NCBI RefSeq assembly: GCF_014204935.1
Contig: NZ_JACHMJ010000001.1
Coordinates: 434,001-498,000, forward strand
Direction: 5' to 3'
Length of the DNA: 64,000 bases
DNA from: Conyzicola lurida
GTDB lineage: Bacteria > Actinomycetota > Actinomycetes > Actinomycetales > Microbacteriaceae
Shown here: positions 61,374-64,000 of the stretch, in pieces
Layout: every line of letters begins with the position of its first letter
How positions within the stretch are numbered: position 1 is the stretch's first letter
Translations under genes and position numbers: made by a program
Notes under the pieces: generated by a model
Seen by the model: only the letters and a program-made list of their open reading frames with translations
Databases searched by the model: none
What the model was told of the DNA's origin: nothing

Positions 61374-62411
61374 TCAGTAGCCTGCGGTGCGCTCGTAGAC
61401 GTGGGCGAGCTCCGCCCCGTCGAGGTAGCGGCGCAGGTTGTCGACGAAGATGTCGGTGATGAGGCCGTTCTCCGCGTCGACGGTGGAGGCGGAGTGCGGG
61501 GAGACGATGACGTTGTCGAGTTCCCAGAAGGGCGAGTCGGCGGGCAGCGGTTCGGTGGCGAACACGTCGAGCGCGGCACCGCCGAGGCGGCCGGACTGCA
61601 GAGCCTCGAGCATGGCCGGCTCGTCGATGACACCGCCGCGGGCGATGTTGACGAGGATGGCGCCCTCGGGAAGCAGGCCGATGCGCTCCCGGGTGATCAT
61701 GCCGTTGGTCTCGTCGGTCAGCGGCATGCAGAGAACGATCGCGTCGACCGTAGGCAGCAGCGCGTCCATGTCCGCGACGCTGGCGAGGGTCCCGGCTTCG
61801 GGCAGGTCGTAGCTGCGCCCGTCGCGGCCGATGGCGACGGTGTCGACGCCGAGGGCGGTGAGGCTGCCCACGGTGCGCTTGCCCACGTGGCCGAGCCCCA
61901 CGACCATGACGCGCTTCCCCGCGAGCTGGCGCGTGGTGTAGCGCTGCCAGTGGTGCCTCGCCTTGGTGGCGGTCAGCAGCGGTACCTCTTTGATGAAGTG
62001 CAGGATGCCGGTGAGGGCGAATTCCGCGAGCGGGATCTCGTGCACGCCGGACGCCGTGGTGAACACGATGTCGCTGGTCCCGAGGTCTGTCTTGGTGACG
62101 AACTGCCCGATGCCCGAGCTGGTGCCCTGCACCCACTTCAGGTTCGGGGCGTTCTGGGGGAGCTTGGCCGGTTCGAACCAGTCGAAGTCGAAGGCGACTT
62201 CGGCCTGCGCCAACATCGCGCGCCAGCGGGCCTCGCCGTCGGCGTCGAGAACCGGGTGGCGGCCCTTGTGGTCGGCGACGTACTGCGACGCGGGGATGAG
62301 TGCGGGGTCGTGCAGCACACGCACCCGCGGGTCGACGGCCGCGATGCGCTGCACGTGTTCCGGCTCGAGGGGCGAGGCGATGAGGACATTGACGGGGTCG
62401 GGCGAGGTCAC
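61374..62411 (-). CDS. D-2-hydroxyacid dehydrogenase
   Basis: A 345-residue NAD(P)-dependent dehydrogenase. The Rossmann motif VVGLGHVGKRTV (about 170-181) is present, with the catalytic residues Arg in NIARGGVIDE, Glu in VFATEPLP and His in VSPHSAS. The family reduces 2-oxoacids to D-2-hydroxyacids or the reverse. In this operon it may handle the oxoacid formed by the aminotransferase and RidA encoded by the facing operon. It lies 29 bases after the amidohydrolase gene. Confidence 0.93.
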   Translation of the reverse strand: MTSPDPVNVLIASPLEPEHVQRIAAVDPRVRVLHDPALIPASQYVADHKGRHPVLDADGEARWRAMLAQAEVAFDFDWFEPAKLPQNAPNLKWVQGTSSGIGQFVTKTDLGTSDIVFTTASGVHEIPLAEFALTGILHFIKEVPLLTATKARHHWQRYTTRQLAGKRVMVVGLGHVGKRTVGSLTALGVDTVAIGRDGRSYDLPEAGTLASVADMDALLPTVDAIVLCMPLTDETNGMITRERIGLLPEGAILVNIARGGVIDEPAMLEALQSGRLGGAALDVFATEPLPADSPFWELDNVIVSPHSASTVDAENGLITDIFVDNLRRYLDGAELAHVYERTAGY

Positions 62412-62440
62412 GGTGGTTCCTTGGGGCTCGAGGTGCGGTG

Positions 62441-63676
62441 CTAGCGGGCGGGAGTGTGGAGCGTGCCGCCCGACATGACCAGCCGGATGTTGCGCAGGCT
62501 GCGCAGGTCGGTCAGGGGGTCACCGTCGACGGCGATCAGGTCGGCGGAGAGACCGGCCCGAACCCTGCCCGTCTGGTCGCCGAGACCGTGGTGGTCGGCG
62601 GCGCGGCTCGTGGCGGAGAGGATCGTGTCCATGGCGGAGGGGCCGCACTCCGAGATGAGGGCCATCTCTTCGGCGATGCCGTCGAACGGGGTGCGGTGCC
62701 AGCCGGCGTCGGTACCGGTGACGAAGTTGACGCCGGCGAGCTGCAGGCGGCGGAACTGTTCCATGCCGTTGTCGAACTTGCGCTGCCAGCCCGCGATCGC
62801 GTCGGCCGGGCCGCCCGTGTCGACGAGGTGGTCGAGGATGAACTTGCGCACGGAAACCGTCGGGCTCACGTAGATGCCCGAGCGCGCCATCCGGTCTGCC
62901 ATCTCTTCGTCGAATTCGCTGGCACCTCGGCCGTCTTTCGCGAAGCCCGCGTGTTCGATCTGGTCGGCGCCGGCGGTGATCGCCATGCCGATCGCGACCG
63001 AGCTGAGGCAGTGCACGGTGACCTTGCGCTCGCGGGAGTGCGCTTCGTCGACAATCGCGTTCAGTTCGTCCTGCGAGTAGGCGGGCATCCACGGCCGCGT
63101 GTTCGGGGTGCCGCCGCCGGTGCCCATGACCTTGATCCAGTCCGCGCCGGCCTTGACGAGCTCGCGCACGCGGCGGCGCACGCCGTCGACGCCGTCGGCT
63201 TCGCCACCGAAGAACCAGCAGTGCCCGCCGGTGATCGTGACGGGAGGGCCGCAGAGCAGCATGCGCGGGCCGGACGCCCAGCCGCGCTCGACCGCGCGTC
63301 GCAGGTCGAACGCGGTGTCGCGGTACGAGCCGGTGTCGCGCACGGTGGTGATTCCGCCGGAGAGAGCGATGCTCGCGGCGCTCGCCGAAGCGGCGACGAG
63401 CGCGCCGGCCGGCTCGAGCACGGCCTGCTCGGCGGGGGTCGCGTCGGCGGCGAGGTTGAGGTGCACGTGCGAGTCGATGAGCCCTGGAAGCACGGTGTGC
63501 GCGCGGTGGTCGAGCACGGTCGTCGCCGACTCGATGGCACGGGCCGCCGCATCGCCGGTCAGCACACTCTCGATGCGGCCGCCGCGCACGACGACGGTCG
63601 CATCGGCCAGTGGCGCGTCGCCCGAGCCGTCGATCAGCCGGCCGGCGCGGACGACGGTCAGGTCTGCGGCGCTCAT
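62441..63676 (-). CDS. Amidohydrolase (imidazolonepropionase/prolidase-like)
   Basis: A 411-residue metal-dependent hydrolase of the amidohydrolase superfamily. Metal-site motifs are DSHVHLN (about 68-74), a Lys in DWIKVMGTGG, VHCLSS, IEHAGFA and the final Asp in GTDAGWHRTP. The closest functional neighbours in memory are Xaa-Pro/Xaa-Arg dipeptidases and imidazolonepropionases, which hydrolyse amide bonds. Its start overlaps the stop of the upstream GntR gene (ATGA), so regulator and enzyme are translated together. Confidence 0.9.
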   Translation of the reverse strand: MSAADLTVVRAGRLIDGSGDAPLADATVVVRGGRIESVLTGDAAARAIESATTVLDHRAHTVLPGLIDSHVHLNLAADATPAEQAVLEPAGALVAASASAASIALSGGITTVRDTGSYRDTAFDLRRAVERGWASGPRMLLCGPPVTITGGHCWFFGGEADGVDGVRRRVRELVKAGADWIKVMGTGGGTPNTRPWMPAYSQDELNAIVDEAHSRERKVTVHCLSSVAIGMAITAGADQIEHAGFAKDGRGASEFDEEMADRMARSGIYVSPTVSVRKFILDHLVDTGGPADAIAGWQRKFDNGMEQFRRLQLAGVNFVTGTDAGWHRTPFDGIAEEMALISECGPSAMDTILSATSRAADHHGLGDQTGRVRAGLSADLIAVDGDPLTDLRSLRNIRLVMSGGTLHTPAR

Positions 63677-64000
63677 TGGGCGGGGGAGGAGGGGGCGGTC
63701 TCGTCGGTGAGAGTCGGGAAGTTGGCGCGGTCGGCGATCGGGTAGGTGAGCACGAGGCGGTCGTATGCGCCCGAGGCGTGGGCACGGATCTCGGCCACCG
63801 CTTTCGCGACGTCGCCGGAACGGATGTACTCGAGCAGCTGCGTGTGCTCGGCCACGGCGATCGTCAGGTAGTCGCGGTTCGCCGCCGCGCGGGTGAGCAA
63901 AAACAGGAGCATCTGCGAGCGGATGGTGTTCCAGGCGTTGGTGAGGCGGTCGTGCTTGGCGGCCTGGTAGATGCCGTCGTGGAACTTGATGTCGAGCTGG
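63673..64000 (-). CDS. GntR/FCD-family transcriptional regulator, C-terminal part (5' end outside window)
   Basis: The visible 108 codons encode the end of an FCD (FadR C-terminal) ligand-binding domain. DIKFHDGIYQAAKHDRLTNAW carries the metal-binding Asp and His pattern of the domain; the later VAEHTQLLEYIRSGD is the second conserved helix with a His ligand, and ends in a disordered tail. The winged-helix DNA-binding domain lies beyond the window. As first visible gene of the leftward operon, it probably represses amidohydrolase, dehydrogenase and amidase until a carboxylate effector binds. Confidence 0.88.
   Translation of the reverse strand, partial: QLDIKFHDGIYQAAKHDRLTNAWNTIRSQMLLFLLTRAAANRDYLTIAVAEHTQLLEYIRSGDVAKAVAEIRAHASGAYDRLVLTYPIADRANFPTLTDETAPSSPAQ

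Overview
The window is chromosomal DNA of a high-GC actinobacterium, most likely of the family Microbacteriaceae. Supporting signs are the very high GC content, many GTG starts and 4-base ATGA/GTGA gene overlaps, an iron-box (IdeR/DtxR) operator, the gene order mscL / fmdB-like / 5-formyl-THF cyclo-ligase / galU / rimJ-like / membrane protein (the order known around Mycobacterium Rv0985c-Rv0996), an MTES_1575-type helicase-nuclease protein, and dispersed inverted repeats built on TTTCGACAGGCTCAA. I see no prophage, insertion sequence, CRISPR array, rRNA operon or replication origin. One tRNA (Ala, CGC anticodon) is present.

Layout. 1-3.4 kb: the tail of a triosephosphate-isomerase-like gene, then a tctCBA tricarboxylate transporter with a palindromic operator candidate. 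3.4-4.3 kb: an iron-regulated siderophore-interacting reductase. 4.4-11.8 kb: a giant 2438-residue membrane/surface protein with Ig-like repeats. 11.9-14.3 kb: luxS-mtnN (S-adenosylhomocysteine recycling) and an orphan pstS. 14.3-17.7 kb: small proteins, one of them a 23-residue peptide, an AraC-type regulator, plsC and a RibD-like reductase. 17.8-21.3 kb: a sortase-type wall protein with lamin-tail domains. 21.5-25.6 kb: small genes, a secreted GH18 chitinase and a YeiH-type exporter.

25.8-31.6 kb is the most notable region. It holds a Pls/PosA-type single-module NRPS (adenylation, carrier, then three membrane-flanked hexapeptide-like domains), an M1 metallopeptidase directly behind it and an Sfp-type phosphopantetheinyl transferase on the other strand. 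The hand-derived adenylation code, DAESIGTVVK, is close to the published lysine code. The locus is therefore a candidate for making a cationic homopoly(amino acid) of the epsilon-poly-lysine kind. Its adenylation domain also carries in-frame copies of the dispersed repeat.

31.6-46.3 kb is housekeeping and conserved-hypothetical: a coiled-coil membrane protein, a helicase-like protein with degenerate ATPase motifs, mscL, the galU cluster, the tRNA, a DUF4349 lipoprotein, an aldo/keto reductase and a hydrolase. 46.5-64 kb is a peptide and amino-acid catabolism island. An RpiR-type regulator diverges from a run of tightly coupled genes (isoaspartyl peptidase, SDR, M19 and M20 peptidases, PanE-like reductase, aminotransferase, RidA, complete Dpp-type ABC importer). 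A leftward operon converges on it (GntR/FCD regulator, amidohydrolase, D-2-hydroxyacid dehydrogenase, amidase). Together they look like uptake of an unusual peptide or amide, its hydrolysis, transamination, and reduction of the resulting keto acid.
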